A DNA stretch of 13,655 nt, taken from positions 1-13,655 of the forward strand of contig JAKABE010000044.1 of assembly GCA_021801945.1 (NCBI GenBank), in the 5' to 3' direction. The notes under the pieces are model-generated. The model searched no databases and was not told the DNA's origin. It was given only the letters and a program-made list of their open reading frames with translations. Below, in pieces: positions 7,298 to 13,655 of the stretch. Within the stretch, counting starts at the first letter, position 1, and each line of letters starts with the position of its first letter. The position numbers and the translations under genes were made by a program. This DNA is from Acidobacteriota bacterium (GTDB taxonomy: Bacteria > Acidobacteriota > Terriglobia > Terriglobales > Acidobacteriaceae).

Positions 7298-7360
7298 CAG
7301 CACCCCGAGTCCTGACTTGTCCTTCGGCGCTCCCATTTTGCCATGCGGGAAGCAGAAATC

Positions 7361-8305
7361 TCATCCCCGGCCGGCTGCGCGCAGGCGCGCAAACTCGGCG
7401 GGCGTAGGGATGGGGGTCAACCCGCGGCCGGCAAACATGTCTTGAAACAGACTGACCAACTCCTCGTGAATCAGCCCGTTTGAGGCCAGAATCTCACGGC
7501 TGTCGAGGCGGAAATGTTGGCCCCTAAAGTCCGTCACGCACCCTCCGGCCTCTTCGACGAGCAAAATCCCGGCGGCCGTGTCCCAGGGGTTCAGGTTGAA
7601 CTCCCAAAATGCTTCCATGCGCCCGCAGGCGACATAAGCCAAGTCCAACGCCGCCGAGCCCGCGCGGCGCACGCCGTGCGAGCGCAGCGTGAATTCCTGA
7701 TAAAAATGCACATTGGGGCTGGAGTGCCGCTTGCGGCTGGGAAAACCCGTGGCCAGCAGCGCCTCAGCCAGTTGCGGCGTGCGTGATACGCGTACTGCCT
7801 TGCCACTGAGCCGCGCTCCACTTCCACGCGCAGCCGTGAACAGCTCGTCGCGCATCGGATCGTAAATGACCGCGGCTTCCAGGCTGCCATCCTGGTCGGG
7901 GCCGATGCCTGGAGCTCGGTGTTCGAGCCCCAGCGAGACACAGAACTGAGGAAATCCGTGGGCAAAGTTCGTGGTGCCGTCCAGCGGATCAACATACCAC
8001 CGGAACTGGGCATCGAGCCGCTCGCGCGTTCCTTCCTCGCCGTAGATTCCGTGCTCCGGAAAAGCCTCGCCGAGGCGGGCCCGGATGAGCTTTTCAACCG
8101 TCCGGTCGGCGACTGTGACCAGATCCACATCGCCCTTGTACTCAGTTTCAACCCCCTGCGCAAAAAACTCGCGCAGACGCACTCCCGCCTCGCGCGCAAT
8201 CTCCGAGGCCATGGGAACCCAATCGGAATGCACTGCCGACGCCTCCCCCTCCCCCCAGGGACGAAGATCGGTCCGTGGGGGCCCCTGCTCTGCGCCCTCG
8301 CTCAC
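7361..8305 (-). CDS. Inositol-monophosphatase family protein (SuhB-like)
   Basis: A 314-residue Mg2+-dependent phosphomonoesterase of the IMPase/FBPase superfamily. Motifs in order: SEIAREAG (about 34-41), VTVADRTVEKLI (63-74), YGEEG (88-92, metal-binding Glu), WYVDPLDGTTNFAHGFP (103-119, D106 and D109 metal ligands), and NPWDTAAGILLVEEAGG (239-255, D242). Substrate may be inositol-1-phosphate, another sugar phosphate or histidinol phosphate; sequence alone cannot decide. Start GTG 8305 overlaps the stop of the Hfq-like gene as GTGA and has GAGGG 6 nt upstream, so translational coupling is likely. This start gives an N-terminal extension of about 30 residues over typical family members; an ATG at 8212 would be closer to family length but has no ribosome site. 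Confidence 0.92.
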   Translation of the reverse strand: MSEGAEQGPPRTDLRPWGEGEASAVHSDWVPMASEIAREAGVRLREFFAQGVETEYKGDVDLVTVADRTVEKLIRARLGEAFPEHGIYGEEGTRERLDAQFRWYVDPLDGTTNFAHGFPQFCVSLGLEHRAPGIGPDQDGSLEAAVIYDPMRDELFTAARGSGARLSGKAVRVSRTPQLAEALLATGFPSRKRHSSPNVHFYQEFTLRSHGVRRAGSAALDLAYVACGRMEAFWEFNLNPWDTAAGILLVEEAGGCVTDFRGQHFRLDSREILASNGLIHEELVSLFQDMFAGRGLTPIPTPAEFARLRAAGRG

Positions 8306-8619
8306 GATGTGCCCTCGCCCGGAGTGTGTCCGCCGTCGACCGCCAGGCGCTGGAGGCGCCTCCGGCCCAGCTCGCTGATGGTCTGAATCTGGTGCTTGTA
8401 GATGAACAGGTTAGGCAACTTTTCTCGCGTCAAGCGCAGCATGGAGTCATCGAAGTACTCAATCCAGCCGCGCACGGTTTCGCCATCGCGTAACTTGATG
8501 GTGACAATCACCTGACGCTCGCTGAGCGAACGCAAATAAAGGGCTTCCTGCCCGGTTTCGCCCGGCGGAGGCGCTTTAGAACGGCGGCGTGTAGGCATCG
8601 GCGGAGTCATCATCTTCAT
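8302..8619 (-). CDS. hfq: Divergent Hfq-like (Sm-fold) RNA-binding protein
   Basis: A 105-residue protein whose core (about residues 23-83) fits Hfq. The Sm1-like part is LRSLSERQVIVTIKLRDGETVRG (shown in two pieces: LRSLSERQVIVTI and KLRDGETVRG), then WIEYFDD matching the GxIxxFD of Hfq. The Sm2 part is IYKHQIQTI, matching the diagnostic YKHAIST (Y74, K75, H76). A basic Pro-rich N-terminus (RRRSKAPPP) and a short C-terminal tail flank the core. Hfq forms hexamers that pair small RNAs with mRNAs. ATG 8619 is the first start; no Shine-Dalgarno is visible, and TAAAAT overlaps this ATG, so translation may really begin at ATG 8613 or 8610. It overlaps the IMPase gene by 4 bp. Confidence 0.8.
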   Translation of the reverse strand: MKMMTPPMPTRRRSKAPPPGETGQEALYLRSLSERQVIVTIKLRDGETVRGWIEYFDDSMLRLTREKLPNLFIYKHQIQTISELGRRRLQRLAVDGGHTPGEGTS

Positions 8620-8623
8620 TTTA
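8618..8623 (-). promoter_or_regulatory. -10-like hexamer at the start of the Hfq-like gene
   Basis: TAAAAT on the - strand overlaps the first ATG. Transcription from it would begin about at the ATGATG at 8613-8608, giving a nearly leaderless message. No convincing -35 (GCTAAG at 17 bp). Speculative. Confidence 0.2.
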
Positions 8624-8677
8624 GATGCAAACCCACGGACCTTAGCTTTCCACCCATCCGGAAATGTGCAGGCCGCA

Positions 8678-8695
8678 GCTGCTGGCGAAAGCAGC
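8678..8695. repeat. Perfect 6-bp hairpin upstream of the Hfq-like gene
   Basis: GCTGCT and AGCAGC pair around a 6-nt loop (GGCGAA on +, TTCGCC on -). It sits in the 182-bp spacer between the TetR stop and the Hfq-like start, about 60 nt upstream of the latter. No U-tract follows on the - strand, so a strong intrinsic terminator is not supported. Confidence 0.35.
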
Positions 8696-8801
8696 GTCCC
8701 AGGGGCCGGAAATCATGACGGGGCCCCGCCCAATCTCCGCCGAGGCGGGCTCGGAAGATGGCGAACTTACGAACGGATCGCACTGCCTCTGCGCTTTCCT
8801 T

Positions 8802-9416
8802 TTAAGGCAGCCTAGAACGGCGCGGCTGTTGCGTGGGAGTTGTTGCGTAGGCCCGCCAGAACGCCTCAGCCACCGCCGGCCCAATCCCGGAACCGAACGC
8901 CGACTCCTCTTTTTGCAGAATGTGGGTGTAGAGCATGGGTCCCATGAGAAGCGCCACGCCCAGTTCCAAGTCGAGATCGCTGCGCAACAAACCCTGTTCC
9001 ATACCGCGCCGCAAAATGCGGCGGATGCTTGCGCGCGGCGGCTCCATGACACGGTGACGCCAGGCCTTACCGAACTCCTGATGTACGGCAGAGTAGGCGA
9101 TCAGGGCAGGCATCATGCGTTTGCGCGCCGCTTCGAGGTGACCCGGAGGACGGCGGCAGAGCACGGTGACCAGATCGCGGCGCACATCGCCGGAATCGAC
9201 CTCTTCGCGCTCCCGATCAAGGCCGTTGACAAAGAGCATGACCTCCATCAGCAGGGCCTCTTTGCCGGCCCAATGGTTGTAGATGGTGGCCTTGCTCACG
9301 CCCGAGGCGTGCGCGATAGCGTCCATACTGGTGGCCTCAATGCCCCGCCCGGCAAAGAGATCGATCGCGGCGCGAAGCACTTTATCGTGGACCTTGGAGC
9401 TGCGGGGCCTGGCCAT
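8802..9416 (-). CDS. TetR-family transcriptional regulator of the ABC exporter operon
   Basis: A 204-residue repressor-type protein. The N-terminal helix-turn-helix is typical: VLRAAIDLFAGRGIEATSM, DAIAHASGVSKATIYNHWAG and KEALLMEVM (about residues 13-60). The C-terminal ligand-binding domain (about 65-195) is helical and variable as usual; residues 89-90 onward hold a MMPALIAYSAVHQEFGKAWR-type segment seen in AcrR-like regulators. ATG 9416 lies 2 bp after the permease stop, so it is the third gene of the ABC operon. A palindrome over the operon promoter at 10983-10999 is the natural candidate for its operator, implying autoregulation and derepression by an exported compound (inference). Confidence 0.92.
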   Translation of the reverse strand: MARPRSSKVHDKVLRAAIDLFAGRGIEATSMDAIAHASGVSKATIYNHWAGKEALLMEVMLFVNGLDREREEVDSGDVRRDLVTVLCRRPPGHLEAARKRMMPALIAYSAVHQEFGKAWRHRVMEPPRASIRRILRRGMEQGLLRSDLDLELGVALLMGPMLYTHILQKEESAFGSGIGPAVAEAFWRAYATTPTQQPRRSRLP

Positions 9417-9418
9417 GG

Positions 9419-10171
9419 TCAGATCTCAATCCGGGAAAAGCGATTCGCCCCGAGGACCAGCAGGATCGAAGCGGCCACCACCAGCACCAGCAAATCAAGC
9501 TTGGGATCGAAACTGGCCCAGCGCCGGCCCAGTAGAGCTGCGCGCATGCCGTCAATTCCGTAGGTGAGCGGATCGGCGGCCGTGGCGATGCTCAGCGCCT
9601 TGGGCAGTCCCTTCAGCGGAAACAGCGCGCCGCTGAGGAAAAAGATGGGCATCACCAGAAAGTTCATGATGAGTTGAAAGCCCTGCATGTCCTCCAGGCT
9701 GGAACCGATGGCCACACCCAGCGCCGCAAATACCGTGGCGATCAGCATCATGTACTCCAGCGCCTCAGGGATGAAAACGTAGTGCGCTGGGCGAAAACCG
9801 GCGATGAAACAGACGGTCATCACCAGCAGGCCCTGAATCAGGGCGACAGTTGCGCCGCCCAGCGTGCGGCCGGCCATGATCTGCAGCCGGTGTACCGGCG
9901 CCACCAACGTCTCCTTCAAAAAGCCGAACTGCCGGTCCCAGAGCAGACCCATCCCCGAGAAGATGGAGGAGAACAAGATGGTCATCCCGATGACGCCCGG
10001 CGCCATAAACTGAAAGTAGCTTCCCTCACCCGCACGCTTGAAGACAGGTCCCAGGCCGAAGCCTAGCACCGCCAGATAGAGGACGGGCTGGCCCAGCGAC
10101 GCCGCAATCTGAGCGCGCGAGCGCACATAACGCTTGAGTTCCCTCAGCCAGAGAATATAGATCGCCTTCAT
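9419..10171 (-). CDS. ABC-2 type exporter permease (DrrB-like)
   Basis: A 250-residue inner-membrane protein with six predicted helices near residues 22-41, 58-77, 104-124, 139-158, 166-185 and 225-242. The ABC-2 signature is present in FFLSGALFPLKGLP followed by ADPLTYGIDGMR (177-210). The segment GLLWDRQFGFLKETLVAPV (75-93) is the cytoplasmic coupling loop typical of DrrB/NodJ permeases. It should form the membrane pore with the ATPase encoded just upstream, exporting a drug, lipid or polysaccharide. Start ATG 10171 overlaps the ATPase stop as ATGA and has GGAGG 6 nt upstream, which favours it over an in-frame ATG at 10189. Confidence 0.93.
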   Translation of the reverse strand: MKAIYILWLRELKRYVRSRAQIAASLGQPVLYLAVLGFGLGPVFKRAGEGSYFQFMAPGVIGMTILFSSIFSGMGLLWDRQFGFLKETLVAPVHRLQIMAGRTLGGATVALIQGLLVMTVCFIAGFRPAHYVFIPEALEYMMLIATVFAALGVAIGSSLEDMQGFQLIMNFLVMPIFFLSGALFPLKGLPKALSIATAADPLTYGIDGMRAALLGRRWASFDPKLDLLVLVVAASILLVLGANRFSRIEI

Positions 10172-10962
10172 CGCCTGCCTCCGCGCCACATCTTTGCGAA
10201 CTGCCGCATTGTGGCCGCCGGGTCCGCGGTTTCGTCCCGGATGGTCGTGCCCGTCAAGGCCAGAAAGGCCTCTTCCAGGCTCTCCGTGCCGGTGCGCTTC
10301 TTGATCTCGGCGGGGGTGCCCTGCGCCACCAGCCGTCCGTGGTCAATAATGCCGATGCGATGGGCCACACGGTCGGCCTCGTCCATGTAATGGGTGGTCA
10401 GAAACACCGTCACTCTTTCGGCTTCGTTCACGTGCTTCACATGCGACCACAGTTGATTGCGGCTCTGTGGATCAAGCCCCAGCGTGGGCTCGTCGAGAAA
10501 GAGGATGCGCGGCGTGTGCAGAAAACCGCGGGCGATCTCCAGCCTTCGCTTCATGCCGCCGGAGAACGTCTTTACCAGGTCGCTGCGGCGCTCCCAAAGC
10601 TCAAACAGCCGCAACAGCTCTTCGATACGCTTGTGACGCAGCTTGTGCGCAACGTGGTAAAGGACGCCATGGATTTCCATGTTCTCCCAGGCCGTCAAAT
10701 CACTGTCGAGACTGGGATCCTGAAACACGATACCGAATCGCTTGCGAGCCTCGTTCTGCTGCGCCTGCGGATCGAGGCCATCTAGCTCAATCGAACCGCT
10801 GGTGGGCCGGAGCAGGGTGATCAGCATTTTAATGGTGGTCGTCTTGCCGGCTCCGTTGGGGCCGAGAAAAGCAAAGATTTCCCCTGGCGCCACGGCGAAA
10901 GAAATGTCGTTGACAGCGGTAAAGGAGCCAAAGGATTTGACCAGGTTCTGTACCCGGATCAT
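10168..10962 (-). CDS. ABC exporter ATP-binding protein (DrrA-like)
   Basis: A 264-residue nucleotide-binding subunit. Walker A GPNGAGKT (34-41), Q-loop Q81, signature FSGGMKRR (133-140), Walker B ILFLDEPT (153-160), D-loop LGLD and H-loop H191 (TTHYMDEADRVAHR) are all intact. The pattern matches the daunorubicin-resistance/NodI-type subfamily, including the conserved SLEEAFLALTG near 228-238. It powers the permease encoded next to it. ATG 10962 has GGGGAGG 5 nt upstream. A promoter and palindrome lie within 50 bp upstream. The last ~25 residues (basic, RGGRR end) follow the usual end of the domain. Confidence 0.95.
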   Translation of the reverse strand: MIRVQNLVKSFGSFTAVNDISFAVAPGEIFAFLGPNGAGKTTTIKMLITLLRPTSGSIELDGLDPQAQQNEARKRFGIVFQDPSLDSDLTAWENMEIHGVLYHVAHKLRHKRIEELLRLFELWERRSDLVKTFSGGMKRRLEIARGFLHTPRILFLDEPTLGLDPQSRNQLWSHVKHVNEAERVTVFLTTHYMDEADRVAHRIGIIDHGRLVAQGTPAEIKKRTGTESLEEAFLALTGTTIRDETADPAATMRQFAKMWRGGRR

Positions 10963-10981
10963 GAAGACCTCCCCACAAAAT

Positions 10982-11010
10982 AAACTAAACCGTTCAGTTC
11001 AGTTTGTCAA
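10982..11010 (-). promoter_or_regulatory. Promoter of the ABC-TetR operon
   Basis: On the - strand TTGACA (11005-11010), a perfect -35, is followed after 17 bp by TAGTTT (10982-10987), which keeps the TA...T positions of a -10 box. The start of transcription would fall about 10975, leaving a short leader with the GGGGAGG site before ATG 10962. Confidence 0.6.
10983..11005. promoter_or_regulatory. Palindromic operator, probably for the operon's TetR regulator
   Basis: AACTAAACCGTTCAGTT (10983-10999) has 8-bp arms around a single central base with one mismatch pair. A further copy of the half-site GTTCAGTTT (10997-11005) overlaps it as a 5-bp-offset direct repeat. The palindrome covers the spacer and -10 of the operon promoter, so binding would block polymerase. 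This is the size and position expected of TetR operators; assignment to this TetR is by proximity. Confidence 0.6.
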
Positions 11011-11044
11011 CGTAAAACGCCCCCTCACCGCCAGTTGTCGATCC

Positions 11045-11078
11045 GGCCATGGAGTGGCCAAACGGCCAGATCCTGGCC
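11045..11078. repeat. Four evenly spaced GGCC boxes with overlapping hairpins
   Basis: GGCC occurs at 11045, 11056, 11064 and 11075, a symmetric 11-8-11 spacing. TGGCC-AAAC-GGCCA (11055-11068) and GGCCAG-ATC-CTGGCC (11064-11078) are perfect stems that share the third box, so only one can form at a time. It lies 35-70 bp upstream of the -35 of the ABC operon. Confidence 0.5.
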
Positions 11079-11585
11079 CAATTCCAAAAGTTGCAATGAG
11101 ATCGATGTCCTAATTGCAGAGGAGCGCGAAGGACGAAGGCCCGCTAATCCTATTTAGCGATTCGGCAATCTCTATATAGCCGGTTTCACGGACGCCTGTC
11201 ACATCCAGTTCGTTGGCTCCACAAGGAGCGGCATCAGTTGGCGCGCCCCCGGCATCTATCTTTCCGGTTGCGGACAAATACATGTACGGCCGCATTGAAA
11301 GGGCGGCTTGATTGCCGTTCTCTTGATTTGCGCAGTCACTCTGCGATAAATGCTTGTTGCGCCGACCGACCTGAGCGTTCAGACGCGCCAGGGCGCATCA
11401 CATCTCTTCAGATGCGGCTAGTTCAGACCACCGGAGGGGGGCAATTCAGCTGCTTTTGACCGTTTGCGAGGATTCTTAGGAGCTGTCGCAGGGCCTTTTC
11501 AGGCAGTATCTCAAGCGTTGATCTGTGTATCTGCGATTGTCCTGTCAGCGCCTCCTTCGCCCCCGGCTGTCCTTGAGCCTTGTCG

Positions 11586-11591
11586 TACTAT
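11586..11591 (+). promoter_or_regulatory. -10-like hexamer just before the nnr start
   Basis: TACTAT lies 7 nt before the ATG at 11599. If it is a -10 box, transcription would begin at or near this ATG, giving a leaderless message. No -35 is evident and no Shine-Dalgarno is seen before either ATG. Weak. Confidence 0.25.
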
Positions 11592-11598
11592 GGGTGCG

Positions 11599-13296
11599 AT
11601 GCACGTTCTTTCCGCAGCCGAGATGCAGGCCTGCGACCGCGTGACCACTGAACGGTACGGCATTCCCTCGCTCCAACTAATGCGGGCGGCGGCAGCGGCC
11701 GTGTCGGCAGTGGCGCGGCAGCAGTTTCCACGGGCGCGGCGCGTCACCGTACTCTGCGGCCGGGGCAACAACGGCGGCGACGGCATGATGGCGGCGCGCC
11801 TGCTCGTCGAAGCCGGGCTGGACGTGACCACGCTCCTCATTGGCTCCGCGGGCATCCCGGCGGGCGACGCCGGCGTGGCGTGGAACGAACTGACGAATCC
11901 CATTTGCGGCCGCGTGTACGCGGTAACTAGCGCGCCGGAGTTCGAACGGCACCAGGAAGCGCTCGACGCCGACTTGATTGTGGATGCGCTGCTCGGCACG
12001 GGATTCAAGCCGCCACTGAGAGGCATGGCGCTGGCGGCGCTCAATTGGGTGCGGGCCAGCAAGGCGCCGATCCTAGCGGTGGACCTGCCCTCGGGTTGGC
12101 CCGCCGACGAGACCGGCGCCACAATGGATGAGTTCGTTTCGCACCCCACAGACAAAGATCAGCCGGTGGGGGGGCCGGTCTTCCCCGCCGATGTGGTGGT
12201 AACATTCACCGCACCCAAGCCGGCGCACGTCTTTGGGCAGTTGACGCGTAGGTGGAATCAGCCCATCGTGGTGGCGCCCATCGGCTCGCCGGACGAGGCG
12301 ATAGTTTCGGCACTGCGGATCGATTGGGCCGGTTCGGCACTGGCTTTAGTGCAAACGCCGCGCCCCGCGGCGGCCAACAAGGGCAACTTTGGCCATGTGC
12401 TGGTGGTAGGCGGCAGCTTTGGTTCAGCGGGGGGAAAGTCCGGCGCGCCGGCGATGGCGGCCCTCGCGGCGATGCGCGCCGGAGCGGGGCTGGTGACAGC
12501 GGCTGTTCCTGCGCCCGCGCTGGCGGCCGTAGCCGCAGTGACGCCGGAGCTAATGACCTGGTCGCTCGAGCCCACCGCGAGCGGCCAGATAGCGGCCAAG
12601 AATCTTGTGCCCGAACGCCTGAGCACGCTCCTGGCCGGAAAGACAGTGCTGGCCATCGGACCAGGGCTGGGACAGAGCGCGGAAACGACCAAATTCGCCA
12701 CGGGACTGCTCTCGGCAACGAAGATGCCCACCGTGATTGACGCGGACGCGTTGAACATTCTCGCCACGAAGCCGGTCCTGATTGCCAAGCTCGCCAAGGG
12801 CCGCACGCTGGTGCTCACTCCGCATCCGGGCGAGATGGCGCGGCTGGCGGGAATCTCCGTGAGCGAAGTGCAGGCCAACCGCCTGGAGAGAGCCCGCGGC
12901 TTTGCCGAGCGCATGGGAGTCACGCTGGTGCTCAAGGGAGCGCGCACGCTCATCGCGCATCCCGATGGCCGCGTGGCTGTCAATACAAGCGGCAATCCCG
13001 GCATGGCCAAGGGCGGCAGCGGCGACGTGCTGACTGGGTTGATTGCCGGGATGCTGGCACAATACCCAGGCGAGGCGGCGCGCGCTGTGGAAGCGGCCGT
13101 TTATCTGCATGGGCTGGCGGCCGATTGGGCGGTACGCAAGACCGGGGAGCACGCACTGCTGGCCACCGACAGTTTGCATTGTCTGCCGCGGGCGTTTCGC
13201 TTCCAAGGCTACAGCTTTCGCGAGCGCGGCCCGAAGGGATATGTTTGGTTGCAGGGGGCACTGCGCGCAGCGGCGCTCTGCGAGGGCCGGGGATGA
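11599..13296 (+). CDS. nnr: Bifunctional NAD(P)H-hydrate epimerase / ADP- or ATP-dependent dehydratase
   Basis: Repairs damaged NAD(P)HX: the N-terminal domain interconverts R and S hydrates, the C-terminal domain dehydrates the S form. From ATG 11599 it is 565 residues. Epimerase domain (about 1-235): MHVLSAAEMQACDRVTTERYGIPS, GRGNNGGDGMMAARLL (55-69), LIVDALLGTG (126-135), AVDLPSGWPADETG (160-173), ADVVVTFTAPKPAH (197-210). The usual Gly of LMxxAG is Ala (LMRAAAAAV). Dehydratase domain (about 260-530): GHVLVVGGSFGSAGG, AIGPGLGQS, VIDADALN, LTPHPGE (406-412) and NTSGNPGMAKGGSGDVLTG (462-480, catalytic D476). About 30 residues trail the usual end at LPRAF. An ATG at 11590 adds three residues; frames extending back to 11464 are rejected. 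It overlaps tsaE by ATGA. Confidence 0.95.
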   Translation: MHVLSAAEMQACDRVTTERYGIPSLQLMRAAAAAVSAVARQQFPRARRVTVLCGRGNNGGDGMMAARLLVEAGLDVTTLLIGSAGIPAGDAGVAWNELTNPICGRVYAVTSAPEFERHQEALDADLIVDALLGTGFKPPLRGMALAALNWVRASKAPILAVDLPSGWPADETGATMDEFVSHPTDKDQPVGGPVFPADVVVTFTAPKPAHVFGQLTRRWNQPIVVAPIGSPDEAIVSALRIDWAGSALALVQTPRPAAANKGNFGHVLVVGGSFGSAGGKSGAPAMAALAAMRAGAGLVTAAVPAPALAAVAAVTPELMTWSLEPTASGQIAAKNLVPERLSTLLAGKTVLAIGPGLGQSAETTKFATGLLSATKMPTVIDADALNILATKPVLIAKLAKGRTLVLTPHPGEMARLAGISVSEVQANRLERARGFAERMGVTLVLKGARTLIAHPDGRVAVNTSGNPGMAKGGSGDVLTGLIAGMLAQYPGEAARAVEAAVYLHGLAADWAVRKTGEHALLATDSLHCLPRAFRFQGYSFRERGPKGYVWLQGALRAAALCEGRG

Positions 13297-13655
13297 TGAA
13301 CGCAGCTACGGCGGCAGATAGGATGTACGAGTTCACCACTGAGAGCGGCGTGGAAACCGTCGCCGTGGGGCGCAAGCTGGCGCGGCTGCTCAAGCCACCG
13401 CAGTTGCTAGTCCTGTGCGGCGATTTGGGCGCCGGCAAAACCACCCTCGTGAAGGGTCTTGCGCAGGAACTTGACGCCGCTGAGCCGGATGAGGTAACCA
13501 GTCCCACCTTTACCCTGATTCACGAGTACGACGGATCGCTGGGCGGCGAACCGGTAAAACTCTATCACCTGGATGTCTACCGGCTTGATGGCGAGCGGCA
13601 ACTCGAGGCGCTGGGGTTGGATGAGCTGCTAACGTCCGATGCCCTGGTACTGGTG
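13293..13655 (+). CDS. tsaE: tRNA threonylcarbamoyladenosine biosynthesis ATPase TsaE, 3'-truncated
   Basis: TsaE supports the TsaB-TsaD complex that makes t6A37 on ANN-decoding tRNAs. 121 residues are present; the frame is open to the right edge, so about the last quarter is missing. Seen: LCGDLGAGKTTLVKGLAQ (41-58, Walker A GAGKTT), SPTFTLIHEYDG (70-81, switch-like) and KLYHLDVYRLDG (89-100). ATG 13293 overlaps the nnr stop as ATGA with GAGGG 5-6 nt upstream; ATG 13323 (MYEFTTESG) is an alternative closer to the family start. The nnr-tsaE pairing is widespread (yjeF-yjeE in Escherichia coli). Confidence 0.95.
   Translation, partial: MMNAATAADRMYEFTTESGVETVAVGRKLARLLKPPQLLVLCGDLGAGKTTLVKGLAQELDAAEPDEVTSPTFTLIHEYDGSLGGEPVKLYHLDVYRLDGERQLEALGLDELLTSDALVLV

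Larger units (their letters stand above)
11011..11598. other. Gap of about 590 bp between divergent operons; no convincing gene
   Basis: Contents seen: the evenly spaced GGCC array at 11045-11078; an inverted repeat TGCAAT/ATTGCA near 11092-11118; a 5-bp hairpin CATCT-CTTC-AGATG near 11402-11415; and a - strand frame open from about 11398 to a TAG at 11110 whose downstream part (from ATG 11295, 61 residues) has no family resemblance or ribosome site. On the + strand the frame of nnr stays open back to 11464, but the extra residues do not belong to the family. Confidence 0.5.

Noticed and set aside
8067..8755. Motif CGCCGAGGCGGGC-like sequence seen in the IMPase gene and again near 8740
   Set aside because: GC-rich chance match; the first copy is coding and explained by the protein.
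8642..8801. Possible short coding tail between TetR and the Hfq-like gene
   Set aside because: It is only the end of a frame that runs out of phase through TetR; no independent start.
8664..9563. 299-codon + strand open frame opposite TetR and the permease end
   Set aside because: No family resemblance and it opposes two well-supported genes; a shadow frame.
11464..11598. N-terminal extension of nnr resembling a signal peptide
   Set aside because: The enzyme is cytoplasmic, the family starts at MxVLSAAEM, and no ribosome site precedes 11464.
12258..13010. 250-codon - strand open frame opposite nnr
   Set aside because: Low-complexity Ala/Ser/Pro composition opposite the highly conserved dehydratase domain.

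Overview
The window is a GC-rich, densely packed bacterial chromosome segment with no mobile elements, CRISPR arrays, rRNA or tRNA genes that I can see. The gene content (divergent Hfq-like protein, fused NAD(P)HX epimerase/dehydratase followed by tsaE, several CPBP-type membrane proteins, DrrAB-type exporter) and the codon style suggest a free-living Gram-negative-type organism. My best guess is Acidobacteriota, but that is inference from style and not proven by any single marker. Most genes are housekeeping or ordinary accessory genes.

Layout from left to right. A truncated holA (DNA polymerase III delta subunit) enters from the left edge on the + strand. Convergent to it is a bacteriohemerythrin-like gene with a single-base frameshift. 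Divergent from that is a + strand CPBP-family intramembrane protease gene. Its 3' end overlaps by 94 bp the 3' end of a second, divergent CPBP-like gene on the - strand, which lies directly downstream of an EamA/DMT-type transporter gene. After about 450 bp without a convincing gene comes a + strand gene for an unrecognised secreted protein with a beta-propeller-like C-terminus.

A long - strand run then reads, in transcription order from the right: ABC ATPase, ABC-2 permease, TetR regulator, Hfq-like protein, inositol-monophosphatase family protein, 7Fe-type ferredoxin, recO. The ATPase-permease-TetR genes form a tight operon with an ATGA overlap and a 2-bp gap. It is preceded by a recognisable promoter overlapped by a palindrome, the expected arrangement for TetR autoregulation. 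The Hfq-like and IMPase genes share a GTGA stop/start overlap, so they are probably translationally coupled. After a gap of about 640 bp the + strand carries nnr (bifunctional NAD(P)H-hydrate epimerase/dehydratase), overlapping tsaE by ATGA; tsaE runs off the right edge.

Points most worth a second look: the hemerythrin (frameshift plus loss of both helix-4 iron ligands), the second CPBP protein (catalytic EExxxR replaced by QQxxxQ) tail-to-tail with an intact paralogue, the Hfq-like/IMPase coupling, the TetR operator, and possible leaderless starts. I do not see a clearly new multi-gene system, and nothing here is strong enough to claim one.
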